NCBI RefSeq assembly: GCF_027924405.1
Contig: NZ_AP026978.1
Coordinates: 124,001 to 188,000, forward strand
Direction: 5' to 3'
DNA from: Nocardia sputorum
GTDB taxonomy: Bacteria > Actinomycetota > Actinomycetes > Mycobacteriales > Mycobacteriaceae
DNA: 64,000 bases
Shown: in pieces, positions 1 to 10,252 of the stretch
How positions within the stretch are numbered: position 1 is the stretch's first letter
How the letters are laid out: every line of letters begins with the position of its first letter
Made by a program: the position numbers and the translations under genes
Notes under the pieces: generated by a model
The model's database searches: none
Told to the model about the DNA's origin: nothing
The model's input: only the letters and a program-made list of their open reading frames with translations

Positions 1-487
1 CGGAACGGGGCGCGGAGGTGGGCGCGGTGGCGCTCGTGGTCGGCGCGGCGCTGGTCGTGGTGGACGCGGCTTCGCGCTTGACCGGGTGATCGGCCGCGAC
101 GACGGTCTGCTGCGGGGCGAGCTCGACGACGGACTTGCCGGAGGCCGGGGTGATCTTGACGGTGCCGAGGTCGGTGGTGATGCTGGTCAGCTCATCGCGG
201 ACGGACTCGCCGTTGTTGACGATGGACAACGCGATGAGCGCCTTGCCGCCTTTGGCGTTGTTGTACGCGGTGCCCTCGGTGGGGTACACGATGTGCACGT
301 TGCGCAGCGCGATGCGGCCGACGTCGGCGTGGTTGCCGTTCACGGCGGCGACCTGCTCCGCGGTCTGCGAGATCTGGCCCGCGCCGCAGCCGGACAGCGC
401 GATCGCCGCTCCGGCGGCGAGTGCGGCAACCGTCACCATGCGACGTCGCGCCCCCTTCGGGGCGGTCACAGCTTTCAGGGCAGTCAC
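1..487 (-). CDS. lpqE: LpqE-like lipoprotein (C-terminus beyond the window)
   Basis: Exported lipoprotein of unknown function, cut off by the window edge. The chosen GTG start has a GGAGGG ribosome binding site seven bases upstream; an in-frame ATG at 502 is less well placed. The product has a basic N-terminus (ALKAVTAPKGARRR), a short hydrophobic stretch and the lipobox LSGC, followed by GAGQISQTA, a stretch I remember from M. tuberculosis LpqE. The visible C-terminal part is rich in Thr, Ser, Ala and Pro. In M. tuberculosis lpqE also lies divergent to carD, so motif and context agree. Confidence 0.82.
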   Translation of the reverse strand, partial: MTALKAVTAPKGARRRMVTVAALAAGAAIALSGCGAGQISQTAEQVAAVNGNHADVGRIALRNVHIVYPTEGTAYNNAKGGKALIALSIVNNGESVRDELTSITTDLGTVKITPASGKSVVELAPQQTVVAADHPVKREAASTTTSAAPTTSATAPTSAPRS

Positions 488-1384
<897 letters not shown>

Positions 1385-1386
1385 CC

Positions 1387-2112
1387 GTGAACAAACCTGA
1401 CAACGGTGTCCGTTCCACCGACGGACCCGTCGTTGCTCTGGTGCCTGCCGCCGGCCGTGGCGTGCGTCTGGGTGAATCCACACCCAAGGCGTTCGTCCCG
1501 GTCGGCGGCACGCCCATGGTCCGGCTCGCCGTCGAAGGCTTGATCGCCTCCGGCGCGGTCGACCGGATCATCGTGATGGTTCCCACCGAACTCGTCGACA
1601 GCGCCGTTGCCCTGCTGCCGCCCACGAGTTCGGTTCAGGTGGTCGTCGGCGGCGCCGAACGCATCGACTCGGTGCGGGCGGGTATCGCCGCGGCGCCCGA
1701 CGCCGCCTTCTTCCTGGTGCACGACGCCGCCCGAGCCCTCACGCCGCCCGAACTCATCGCGCGGGTCGCGGCGGAATTGCGCGCGGGCCGGCCCGCGGTG
1801 ATTCCCGGGCTCCCGGTGGCCGACACCATCAAGTCCGTCGACGCGGTCGGCGCGGTGACCGGTACCCCCGATCGCGCGTGTTTGCGCGCCATCCAGACGC
1901 CGCAGGGCTTCGCGGCCGATCTCCTCCGCTCTGCCTACGCGCCCGAGGGCATCCAGGCCACCGACGACGCGGGGCTGGTGGAGCGACTCGGCGTCGCGGT
2001 CCACACCATCCCCGGCGATCCGCTGGCTTTCAAGATCACCACTCCGCTCGACCTCCGGCTCGCGGGCGCGGTGCTCGACGGCGCGAGCCTCGGACCGGTG
2101 GTGGCGCCGTGA
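1387..2112 (+). CDS. ispD: 2-C-methyl-D-erythritol 4-phosphate cytidylyltransferase
   Basis: Transfers CMP from CTP to methylerythritol phosphate, the third step of the MEP route to isoprenoids. The 241-residue protein has the nucleotide-binding loop [11 protein letters not shown] near residue 21, followed by PKAF, the VHDAARA stretch near residue 113 and the VADTIK motif near residue 145. These are characteristic of IspD. The GTG start lies two bases after the carD stop codon. The ispF start overlaps the ispD stop, so the two consecutive pathway enzymes are translationally coupled. Confidence 0.97.
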   Translation: MNKPDNGVRSTDGPVVALVPAAGRGVRLGESTPKAFVPVGGTPMVRLAVEGLIASGAVDRIIVMVPTELVDSAVALLPPTSSVQVVVGGAERIDSVRAGIAAAPDAAFFLVHDAARALTPPELIARVAAELRAGRPAVIPGLPVADTIKSVDAVGAVTGTPDRACLRAIQTPQGFAADLLRSAYAPEGIQATDDAGLVERLGVAVHTIPGDPLAFKITTPLDLRLAGAVLDGASLGPVVAP

Positions 2113-2582
2113 GCATGCGCGTCGGCATCGGCAGTGACGTCCATCCGATCGAAGCGGGCCGGCCCTGCTGGATGGCCGGTCTGCTGTTCGACGGCGACGA
2201 CGGCTGCGCCGGTCACTCGGACGGCGACGTCGCCGCGCACGCGCTGTGCGACGCGCTGCTGTCCGCGGCGGGCCTCGGCGATGTCGGCGCGGTCTTCGGC
2301 ACCGGACGCCCGGAATGGGCGGGTGTCTCCGGCGCGGCCATGCTGAAGGAAGTCCGCAGGTTACTGAACGAAGCGGGCTTCGAAGTGGTCAACGCCGCGG
2401 TGCAGGTCATCGGCAACCGGCCCAAGATCGGGCCTCGGCGCGCCGAGGCGCAACAGGTGCTCGGCGAGCTGCTCGACGCGCCGGTCTCGGTGTCCGGCAC
2501 GACTACCGACGGGCTCGGCCTGACCGGTCGGGGTGAGGGCGTCGCCGCCGTGGCGACGGCCCTGCTGCAAGCCTGTCGTTGA
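2109..2582 (+). CDS. ispF: 2-C-methyl-D-erythritol 2,4-cyclodiphosphate synthase
   Basis: Cyclises CDP-methylerythritol phosphate to MEcPP with loss of CMP, in the MEP pathway. The 157-residue protein shows the metal-ligand motif SDVHPI near the N-terminus, [16 protein letters not shown], and the C-terminal [14 protein letters not shown], all typical of IspF trimers. The GTG start overlaps the ispD stop (GTGA). An in-frame ATG two codons later is an alternative. The 65-base gap to cysS suggests the operon continues. Confidence 0.97.
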   Translation: MSMRVGIGSDVHPIEAGRPCWMAGLLFDGDDGCAGHSDGDVAAHALCDALLSAAGLGDVGAVFGTGRPEWAGVSGAAMLKEVRRLLNEAGFEVVNAAVQVIGNRPKIGPRRAEAQQVLGELLDAPVSVSGTTTDGLGLTGRGEGVAAVATALLQACR

Positions 2583-2646
2583 TCCAGCTCCGACGGACCC
2601 GAGCCGGTCCGTGAACGACCTTATACACCAGCTAGGATCGACTGCC

Positions 2647-4052
<1,406 letters not shown>

Positions 4053-4053
<1 letters not shown>

Positions 4054-5030
4054 TGGCAGGCAATTCGCAGCGCCGAGGTGCGGTGCGCAAGAGCGGCACC
4101 AAGAAGGGTGCCGTGGTCGGGTCCGGCGGCAAACGCAGGCGCGGATTGGAAGGGCGTGGCGCCACCCCGCCCGCCGAGATGCGGACCAAGCATCCCGCCG
4201 CCAAGCGCGCGGCCGCGAAAGCCAAAGCGGCGCAAGCGCGCTCGACCGCGCGCGGCGGGGCGGCCCGGCCCGCCGGACGCAAGACCGACGACGGTCCGGA
4301 ACTGGTGCTCGGACGCAATCCGGTGGTCGAGTGCCTGCGCGCGGGCGTGCCCGCGACGGCGCTCTACGTCGCGGTCGGCACCGAGAACGACGACCGGTTG
4401 ACCGAGAGCGTGCGGCTCGCCGCCGACACCGGCATCTCCATCCTGGAGGTGCCGCGCACCGATCTGGACCGGTTGAGCGCCAATGGTCTGCATCAGGGCG
4501 TCGCCCTCCAGGTGCCGCCGTATCGCTACGCCCACCCTGACGACCTGCTCGACCGGGCGCGCGGATCCGCGCAGCCCGCTTTGCTGGTCGCGCTGGACAA
4601 CATCTCCGACCCCCGCAACCTGGGCGCTGTGGTGCGGTCCGTGGCGGCCTTCGGTGGCCACGGCGTCCTGATCCCGCAGCGGCGCAGCGCGAGCGTCACC
4701 GCGGTGGCCTGGCGCACCAGCGCGGGCGCCGCCGCTCGGCTTCCGGTCGCCCGCGCGACGAATCTCACACGGACGCTGAAGGATTGGGCCGCTCAGGGCG
4801 TTCAGATCGTCGGCTTGGACGCCGGGGGCAACACTTCGCTGGACGATTTCGACGGCCGCGAGCCGACCGTGATCGTGGTCGGTTCGGAGGGCAAGGGCCT
4901 GTCCCGCCTGGTCCGTGAGTCCTGTGACGCGATTCTGTCGATTCCGATGGCGGGTCCGGTGGAATCGCTGAACGCGTCGGTCGCCGCAGGCGTGGTGCTC
5001 TCCGAAGTCGCCCGCCAGCGCCGCGCCTGA
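4053..5030 (+). CDS. rlmB: 23S rRNA (guanosine-2'-O)-methyltransferase RlmB (TrmH/SpoU family)
   Basis: SAM-dependent 2'-O-methyltransferase acting on 23S rRNA (G2251 in E. coli numbering). The 325-residue protein begins with about 80 very basic Lys/Arg/Ala-rich residues, common in actinobacterial orthologues. The SpoU substrate-binding domain follows ([16 protein letters not shown]). The trefoil-knot catalytic domain has motif 1 [15 protein letters not shown], motif 2 [10 protein letters not shown] and motif 3 [18 protein letters not shown]. The ATG shares one base with the cysS stop codon (TGATG), so the genes are coupled. Confidence 0.95.
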
Positions 5031-5082
5031 GCGCCGTTTCCGCCTCGTACGCCTAAAAACCCGGAGAGGCGGCCCCGCCCAG

Positions 5083-5088
5083 TAGAAT
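5083..5088 (+). promoter_or_regulatory. -10 element TAGAAT implying a leaderless transcript
   Basis: TAGAAT fits the actinobacterial -10 consensus and ends seven bases before the GTG start of the downstream gene. Transcription would start at or next to the start codon, giving a leaderless mRNA. No Shine-Dalgarno sequence is visible, which agrees. Confidence 0.45.
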
Positions 5089-5095
5089 TCGGCTG

Positions 5096-5374
5096 GTGGT
5101 GATACCCAATCAGCCCATCGGTACTCCGGTCGAGCATCCGAACGCGACGGCGGTGTTGTTTCTCGGCGCGGCGAGCGTCCTTTGCTGCGGGGTGCTCGGG
5201 CCGGTGGCGTGGGCGCTGGGACGGCGCGCACTCGACCAGATCGAGGAATCCGGCGGCGCGTACGGTGGCCGGGCCCAGGTGCTGGTGGGCTACGTCCTCG
5301 GCGTCATCGGCACCGTCCTGATGATCATCTTCGCGGTGCTGTTCCTGCTCATCCTGATCGGCGGTAATGCTTGA
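5096..5374 (+). CDS. Small two-helix membrane protein (DUF4190-like)
   Basis: A 92-residue predicted membrane protein of unknown function. Two hydrophobic segments are visible: about residues 16-38 (ATAVLFLGAASVLCCGVLGP) and about 62-90 (VLVGYVLGVIGTVLMIIF). Between them lies a short polar loop, ALGRRALDQIEESGG. This resembles small actinobacterial DUF4190-type proteins, in which the loop carries a GxxAL-type motif. The first codon could be either of two adjacent GTGs. A -10-like hexamer just upstream suggests leaderless transcription. It is convergent with the next gene. Confidence 0.75.
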   Translation: MVIPNQPIGTPVEHPNATAVLFLGAASVLCCGVLGPVAWALGRRALDQIEESGGAYGGRAQVLVGYVLGVIGTVLMIIFAVLFLLILIGGNA

Positions 5375-5410
5375 GCGAGGCCGCGGGGCCACGCCGTGGG
5401 CCGACAGGGT

Positions 5411-6217
5411 CTAGTCCAGACTCGGCCGTTCGCGCTCCTCGGCGTCCCAGGCGGGCCATTCCGAGCTGACGCTGCCCGACCAGCTGGGCTGCCTGCGATC
5501 CCGGAACGCGGCCATGGCCTCGCCGCCGTCGACGCTCTTGGACGCGTGCTGGTTGAGTTCGGTTTCCAATTGGCCGACCACGGCGGGGCTCATCCCGAGC
5601 CCTTCCCAGAGCAGCCGCTTGGACAGTGCCACCGGTAGCGGCGCCGAGCCGTTCGCGATGTCGTGCGCGACGGCCAGCGCGGTGGGTAGCACCTCGCCCG
5701 CGGGTAGCGAGCTGTTGGCCAGCCCCATCGCCTTCGCCTCGTCACCGTCGAACGTGCGGCCGGTCAGCATGATGTCGGCGGCGTTGGCCATGCCGACGAG
5801 CCTGGGTAGCGTCCAGTGCGCGTAGCCGTCGGCGAGGACGCCGCGACGCACCTGGTTCAGCCCGTACACCGCGTCGCGGGCCAGGTAGCGCAGGTCGCAC
5901 TGCAGGGCCAGGGCCAGGCCGATGCCGACCGCGTGGCCGTTCACGGCCGCGATTACCGGCTTGCGCACCCGCCACGGTGGCGGATCGATGGTGGCGCTGA
6001 CCTCGCCCACCCGGTTGGACAGGTCCGCGCCCGCGCAGAACGCGGGCGGGGTGCCGGTGACGACCACGGCACGGATGGCGTCTTCCGAATCGCAGCGCTG
6101 CAACGCGGCGCCCAATTCGGCCGCCATCGTGGGGGTGAAGGCGTTCTGCTGGGCGGGACGGTTGAGCGTGAGCACGGCGACGCCTCGCGAGACATCGACG
6201 TGCAGTTCCGAACTCAT
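5411..6217 (-). CDS. Enoyl-CoA hydratase/isomerase (crotonase) family protein
   Basis: Crotonase-fold enzyme probably acting on an acyl-CoA thioester. The 268-residue product (ATG giving MSSELHVDV) contains FCAGADLSNR, forming part of the first oxyanion-hole region, and VNGHAVGIGLALALQCDLR, the second. The first catalytic Glu position of typical hydratases is not obvious: the equivalent region reads NQVRRGVLADG, so the reaction may not be hydration. It lies 55 bases downstream of an acyl-CoA dehydrogenase on the same strand, suggesting a two-gene beta-oxidation unit. The substrate is unknown. Confidence 0.85.
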   Translation of the reverse strand: MSSELHVDVSRGVAVLTLNRPAQQNAFTPTMAAELGAALQRCDSEDAIRAVVVTGTPPAFCAGADLSNRVGEVSATIDPPPWRVRKPVIAAVNGHAVGIGLALALQCDLRYLARDAVYGLNQVRRGVLADGYAHWTLPRLVGMANAADIMLTGRTFDGDEAKAMGLANSSLPAGEVLPTALAVAHDIANGSAPLPVALSKRLLWEGLGMSPAVVGQLETELNQHASKSVDGGEAMAAFRDRRQPSWSGSVSSEWPAWDAEERERPSLD

Positions 6218-6272
6218 GCCACAGGATGTTAGCCGACGGACGCGCACCTGACCCGGGGCCGAAAGTCCTCCG

Positions 6273-7445
6273 CTATCCGCGCAGCACCTTCCGCCCGATG
6301 GCGTACTTGTGCACCTCGGTCGGCCCGTCGTAGAGGCGGAACGCGCGCATGTCCCGGAAGATCATCTCGACGACCGTCTCGTCGCTGATGCCGATGCCGC
6401 CGAGCACCTGCACGCACCGGTCGGCGACCTTGAACAGTTCCTCGGACACGAACGACTTGGCGATCGAACTCTCGTGCCGCGCCTTCTCGCCGTTGTCCAT
6501 CAGCCAGCACGCGTGCCAGATGGTCAGCCTGCACTGGTGCAGGGCGATCTCGTTGTCGGCGAGCATGAACGACACGCCCTCGTGCTCGCCGATCGGTTTG
6601 CCGAACGCGGTGCGGGTGCGGGCGTGCTCGATCGCGATGCTCTGGGCGCGTTCGGCGGCGCCGAGCCAGCGCATGCAGTGGGTGAGGCGGGCCGGGGCGA
6701 GCCGGAGCTGGGCGTAGCGCAGCGCCTGGCCCGCCTCGCCGAGCAGCGCCTCTCGCGGCAGCACCAGATCGTCGAAGCGGACCACGCCGTGCCCGGCGAC
6801 GTAGTTGCGGTCCATCGTGTTCATCGTGCGCTCGATGACGATGCCGGGCTGGCCGCCGTCGGCCAGGAACAGCGTGGGGCCCTCGGGCAAGTGCGAGTTG
6901 GCGGCAAGGCGCGCCATGATGATCCAGGTCTTCGCGCCGTTCGCGCCGGTGATCAGCCATTTGCGGCCGTTGATGGTGAAGTTCTCGCCGTCGAAGGTCG
7001 CGGTGGTGGCGAGTTGGGCCGGGTCGGAGCCGGCGCCGTCGGGCTCGGTCATGGCGAAGACCGAGCGTTGGTGGCCCGCGACCACGGGGGCCAGATAGCG
7101 CTGGACCTGGTCGGGGTCGGCCACCTTGGACAGCAGGAACATGTTGCCCTCGTCGGGCGCCGCGCAGTTCATCGCGACCGGGCCGAGTGTGGACCAGCCC
7201 GCCGCCTCGTAGATCACCGCCTGCTCGATGTGGGTCAGGCCGCGCCCGCCGAGCGACTCCGGCGCCTGCACGGTGAGCAGTTTCTCGGCGCGGGCGAGTT
7301 CGACGAGTTCCTGCCGCAGCTCGTCGGTGGGGCCGTGCGCGGTCAGGCGCGGATCCCGCTCGTAAGGGACGATCTTGTCGATGACGAATCGGCGTACTCG
7401 GTCGCGTTCGGCGGCGAGGTCGGCGGGAATCGCGAAGTCGATCAT
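6273..7445 (-). CDS. Acyl-CoA dehydrogenase
   Basis: FAD-dependent acyl-CoA dehydrogenase of 390 residues that introduces an alpha-beta double bond into an acyl-CoA. Visible family features are FAMTEPDGAGSDPAQLATTA (FAD/substrate region), INGRKWLITGANGAKTWI in the beta domain, ARTRTAFGKPIGEHEGV in the helical domain, and the C-terminal YDGPTEVHKYAIGRKVLRG. The last is like the ACAD10/11-type subfamily. The following crotonase gene is probably co-transcribed. No KstR box was found upstream, so it is probably outside the steroid regulon. Confidence 0.93.
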   Translation of the reverse strand: MIDFAIPADLAAERDRVRRFVIDKIVPYERDPRLTAHGPTDELRQELVELARAEKLLTVQAPESLGGRGLTHIEQAVIYEAAGWSTLGPVAMNCAAPDEGNMFLLSKVADPDQVQRYLAPVVAGHQRSVFAMTEPDGAGSDPAQLATTATFDGENFTINGRKWLITGANGAKTWIIMARLAANSHLPEGPTLFLADGGQPGIVIERTMNTMDRNYVAGHGVVRFDDLVLPREALLGEAGQALRYAQLRLAPARLTHCMRWLGAAERAQSIAIEHARTRTAFGKPIGEHEGVSFMLADNEIALHQCRLTIWHACWLMDNGEKARHESSIAKSFVSEELFKVADRCVQVLGGIGISDETVVEMIFRDMRAFRLYDGPTEVHKYAIGRKVLRG

Positions 7446-7741
7446 CGTTGGTCACCATTCGTTCGGGGGGCGCGACGTGTCGAGCATACGAAAGTATCCG
7501 GTACCGACTGAAGGCGGCTGCCATCAATGGTGTGTCGCTTCCTGGTATGCGTCCTGAGCTGCGTCGACAATGGCTGACTGCGGCCTCGGCATAGCCGGAG
7601 ACGGTGCCGAGAACCGCACCGATCGCGCGGGCATCCCCTGAACGGCCTCCGCGGCCGAGCTCGAGGTCGGTGCGCCGAGATGACGAAGGCGGGACAGCGA
7701 CGAACCTGCGGCGACGTGTGGCCGAGGGCGTGCGACGACCT

Positions 7742-8716
7742 TCATGGCGACGCTCCGTAGCAGGCGGCGATTGCGGCGGCGCGGTCGCGCAGGGAAGTGC
7801 GCAACCACTCCGGGGAGAGGGCTTCCGCGTCCGCGGCGAGCTGCCACAGCGCCCATTCGGCATGCCGGGAATCCTGGAAGGTCACCTCCAGCCGCAGCCG
7901 GCCGTCGGCGTCGGCTTCTTCGGCGCGGACGGTGAGTGCGGTGCTCACCAGGTCGTCCCGCCGGGCCGGGTCCACCCGCACCAGCACGGTGACTTGGTCG
8001 CCGCCCATCCGGAACCGCGTGCTCCGTTCCTGCCAGGCCCGGTCCAGATCGACCCGGTCCGGGCGCTGTGCGGGTTCGGGAAGTTCCTCGGCGGCCAGCA
8101 CACGCGACAACCGGTAGGTGCGGTCCGCGCCGGACCTCGTGGCCAGCAAGTATCCCTGGCCGCGCGCGGTGACCAAGCCGATCGGGTCCACCGTGCGCCA
8201 CGCCGGGGTCTGGTCCACAGCCGCGTAATGGATGCGCAGCTTGTGCCCGGCGAACACCGCTCGCCGGATCTCGGTCACTACGGCGTCGGGCACCTCCTCG
8301 GCGGCCAGCCGCCGTGAGAGGAGGTCGGTTTCCGGGTCGATGAGCAGTCGCTGTGCCGCGTCGCTCGCGGTGGCCCGATAACTTTCCGGCAGCGCGTCGA
8401 CCACCTTGAGCATGGCCGAAGCGAGCGCCGAGCCCAGGCCGAATATTTGCGCGCCGCGCCGAGTTCCGGCGACGAGCAGGGCGAGCGCCTCGTCGTGGTT
8501 CAGACCGGTGAGTTCGGTCTGGAACCCCGGTAACAACGCGAAACCGCCGTGCCGCCCGCGCTCGGCGTAGACCGGGACGCCGGCCGCGGACAGGGCTTCG
8601 ATGTCGCGCAGCACCGTGCGGGTGGATACCTCCAGCTCGCGGGCGAGCGCGTCCGCGGTCAACCGACCGCGCTGACGCAGCAGCAGCACCAGCGAGACCA
8701 ATCGGTCGGCGCGCAT
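7742..8716 (-). CDS. WYL-domain helix-turn-helix transcriptional regulator (YafY-like)
   Basis: A 324-residue DNA-binding regulator. Residues about 1-60 form an HTH_11 winged helix (RLTADALARELEVSTRTVLRDIEAL, then the wing GRHGGFALLPG). A middle WYL-type ligand-sensing domain follows (IRRAVFAGHKLRIHYAAVDQ ... WRTVDPIGLVTARGQGYLLAT), and then a C-terminal WCX-like extension. Such proteins usually repress or activate a neighbouring gene in response to an unknown ligand. It is divergent from the RidA-type gene with fewer than 100 bases between them, so that gene is the obvious candidate target. Confidence 0.9.
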   Translation of the reverse strand: MRADRLVSLVLLLRQRGRLTADALARELEVSTRTVLRDIEALSAAGVPVYAERGRHGGFALLPGFQTELTGLNHDEALALLVAGTRRGAQIFGLGSALASAMLKVVDALPESYRATASDAAQRLLIDPETDLLSRRLAAEEVPDAVVTEIRRAVFAGHKLRIHYAAVDQTPAWRTVDPIGLVTARGQGYLLATRSGADRTYRLSRVLAAEELPEPAQRPDRVDLDRAWQERSTRFRMGGDQVTVLVRVDPARRDDLVSTALTVRAEEADADGRLRLEVTFQDSRHAEWALWQLAADAEALSPEWLRTSLRDRAAAIAACYGASP

Positions 8717-8810
8717 CCGGAAAACCTACCGGAATACACGACGGAGGATGTCGTGATTTGTTGGGAGGCTCATCTGCGTAGGAATTCTCGATGGATTGAT
8801 GGGAGCTGAT

Positions 8811-9212
8811 GTGGGAGTGCAACGAACGGCGGTCAACCCGGTGACGTGGGCGGCGGAGCTGGGTTTCAACCAGGGTGAGCTGGTCTCCGGGCACACCCGG
8901 ACCCTGTACTGCTCCGGGCAGACCGCGATGAGCGGCGACGGCAAGCCCCAGCATGACGGGGACATGGCGGCGCAGTTGGCGCTGAGCCTCGACAACTTGG
9001 AGGCCGTGCTCGGCGAGGCCGGTATGTCTCTCGCGAACCTCGTTCGCCTGAACGTCTACACCACCGACGTCGACCTGCTGTTCCCGCACTACGGTGTGCT
9101 GGCGTCGCGGTTGGGCGCCGCTGGGGTGGCACCGGCCACCACGATGCTCGGCGTCACACGCCTGGCTGTCCCGGGCCAGATGGTCGAGCTCGAGGGCACC
9201 GCCGTCGCGTGA
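8811..9212 (+). CDS. RidA (YjgF/YER057c/UK114) family protein
   Basis: RidA-family proteins deaminate reactive enamine/imine intermediates of amino-acid metabolism; some members have other roles. The protein of about 133 residues contains TLYCSGQTAMSGDGKPQHDGDMAAQL, EAGMSLANLVRLNVYTTDV and TTMLGVTRLAVPGQMVELEGTAVA. The arginine usually found in the C-terminal consensus RVxALPxxxLVEIEA is seen here as TRLAVPGQMVELE. Several starts are possible; the GTG at 8811 has GGGAG five bases upstream, while TTG/ATG at 8796/8799 would add four to five residues. Divergent from the WYL regulator, its likely controller. Confidence 0.88.
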   Translation: MGVQRTAVNPVTWAAELGFNQGELVSGHTRTLYCSGQTAMSGDGKPQHDGDMAAQLALSLDNLEAVLGEAGMSLANLVRLNVYTTDVDLLFPHYGVLASRLGAAGVAPATTMLGVTRLAVPGQMVELEGTAVA

Positions 9213-9219
9213 TGCGGCG

Positions 9220-9256
9220 CCGCTCCTCGTGCCCGTTGAACCGGCACGAGGAGCGG
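9220..9256 (+). terminator. Hairpin terminator after the RidA gene
   Basis: A perfect 14-bp stem (CCGCTCCTCGTGCC at 9220-9233 pairing with 9243-9256) closes a 9-base loop just after the stop codon. There is no U-tract, which is common in high-GC actinobacteria. It may serve the convergent zinc-transporter genes as well. Confidence 0.65.
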
Positions 9257-9382
9257 AAAGTGGTGATTCGCCCGTCTCAGCGGCTCTGGAGCGCGTGCCG
9301 ACCATCCGGGGGACGGCGAGTCCCGCGAGGCATGCGACCGGCACGACGCCGGCAGCGGTAGGCCGGACCGGTGACCCGTGGC

Positions 9383-10252
9383 TCAGCGGGCGCGGGCGAG
9401 TCGGCGGTTACGGGTGCCGAGCACGCGGCACGCGAGGTAGATCAGGAACGAGATGGTGGTGACGAAGGTCGAGACCGGGACGCCCGGCGCGAGCGACAGC
9501 AGAATGCCGCCCACGGCGGCGACTTCCGCGAACACCACGGCGAGCATCGTCGCGCGGATCGGGTCCGCGGTGAGCTGGGCGGCCGCGGCGGCCGGGGTGA
9601 TCAGCAGGGCCAGGACCAGCAGCGCGCCGACGATCTGCACGCCGAACGCCGCGGTGATGCCGAGCAGCACGGCGAACACGATGGACAGCGCGCGCACCGG
9701 AACACCGCGCGCCACCGCCACCTCCGGGTCGGAGCTGGCGAACAGCAGCGGCCGGTAGACGAACGCGAGCACGGCGATCACCCCGGCGGTGCAAACGGCG
9801 AGCAGGCCGAGACCGTTGTTGCCCACGCTGACCACCTGGCCGGTCAGCAGCGAGAATTTCGATCCCGCGCGATCGGGCCCCAGCCACAGGAACAGCACCG
9901 AGAGACCCAGGCCGAACGAGAGCACCACCGCGATCACCGAATCGCGTTCGCGCGCGCGGGTCCCGAGCAGGCCGAACAACACCGCGGCGACCACCGACCC
10001 CGCGATGGCGCCCAGACCTACCCCCACCCCCGCCAGCAGCGCGGCGGCGGCGCCGGTCAGCGACAGCTCGCTGGTGCCGTGCACGGCGAACGACATCTGC
10101 CTGCTGATGATGAGCGGACCGATCACTCCCGACAGCAGCCCGAGCAGCGCCGCGGCGAGCAGTGCCTGCTGGACGAAGCCGTAGGACAGCAGGTTCGCGG
10201 TGGTGCCGAAGTCGAGCATCTTGCCGAGGACGCCGGAGAGCTTGTCGGTCAC
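9383..10252 (-). CDS. znuB: Zinc/manganese-type ABC transporter permease
   Basis: Integral membrane subunit (289 residues) of a metal ABC importer, ABC-3 family. It has about eight hydrophobic segments. MSFAVHGTSELSLTGAAAALLAG near residue 53 and DPEVAVARGVPVRALSIVF, the cytoplasmic coupling helix with EVAxxRG, are typical of ZnuB-like permeases. The start codon overlaps the stop of the ATPase gene (ATGA). With the ATPase and binding protein it forms one minus-strand operon behind a Zur-like box, which favours zinc as substrate. Confidence 0.92.
   Translation of the reverse strand: MTDKLSGVLGKMLDFGTTANLLSYGFVQQALLAAALLGLLSGVIGPLIISRQMSFAVHGTSELSLTGAAAALLAGVGVGLGAIAGSVVAAVLFGLLGTRARERDSVIAVVLSFGLGLSVLFLWLGPDRAGSKFSLLTGQVVSVGNNGLGLLAVCTAGVIAVLAFVYRPLLFASSDPEVAVARGVPVRALSIVFAVLLGITAAFGVQIVGALLVLALLITPAAAAAQLTADPIRATMLAVVFAEVAAVGGILLSLAPGVPVSTFVTTISFLIYLACRVLGTRNRRLARAR

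Noticed and set aside
7524..7745. 73-codon minus-strand ORF overlapping the WYL gene stop by ATGA
   Set aside because: Third-codon-position GC is lower than in real genes here, no family is recognised and there is no downstream partner, so the overlap is probably chance.
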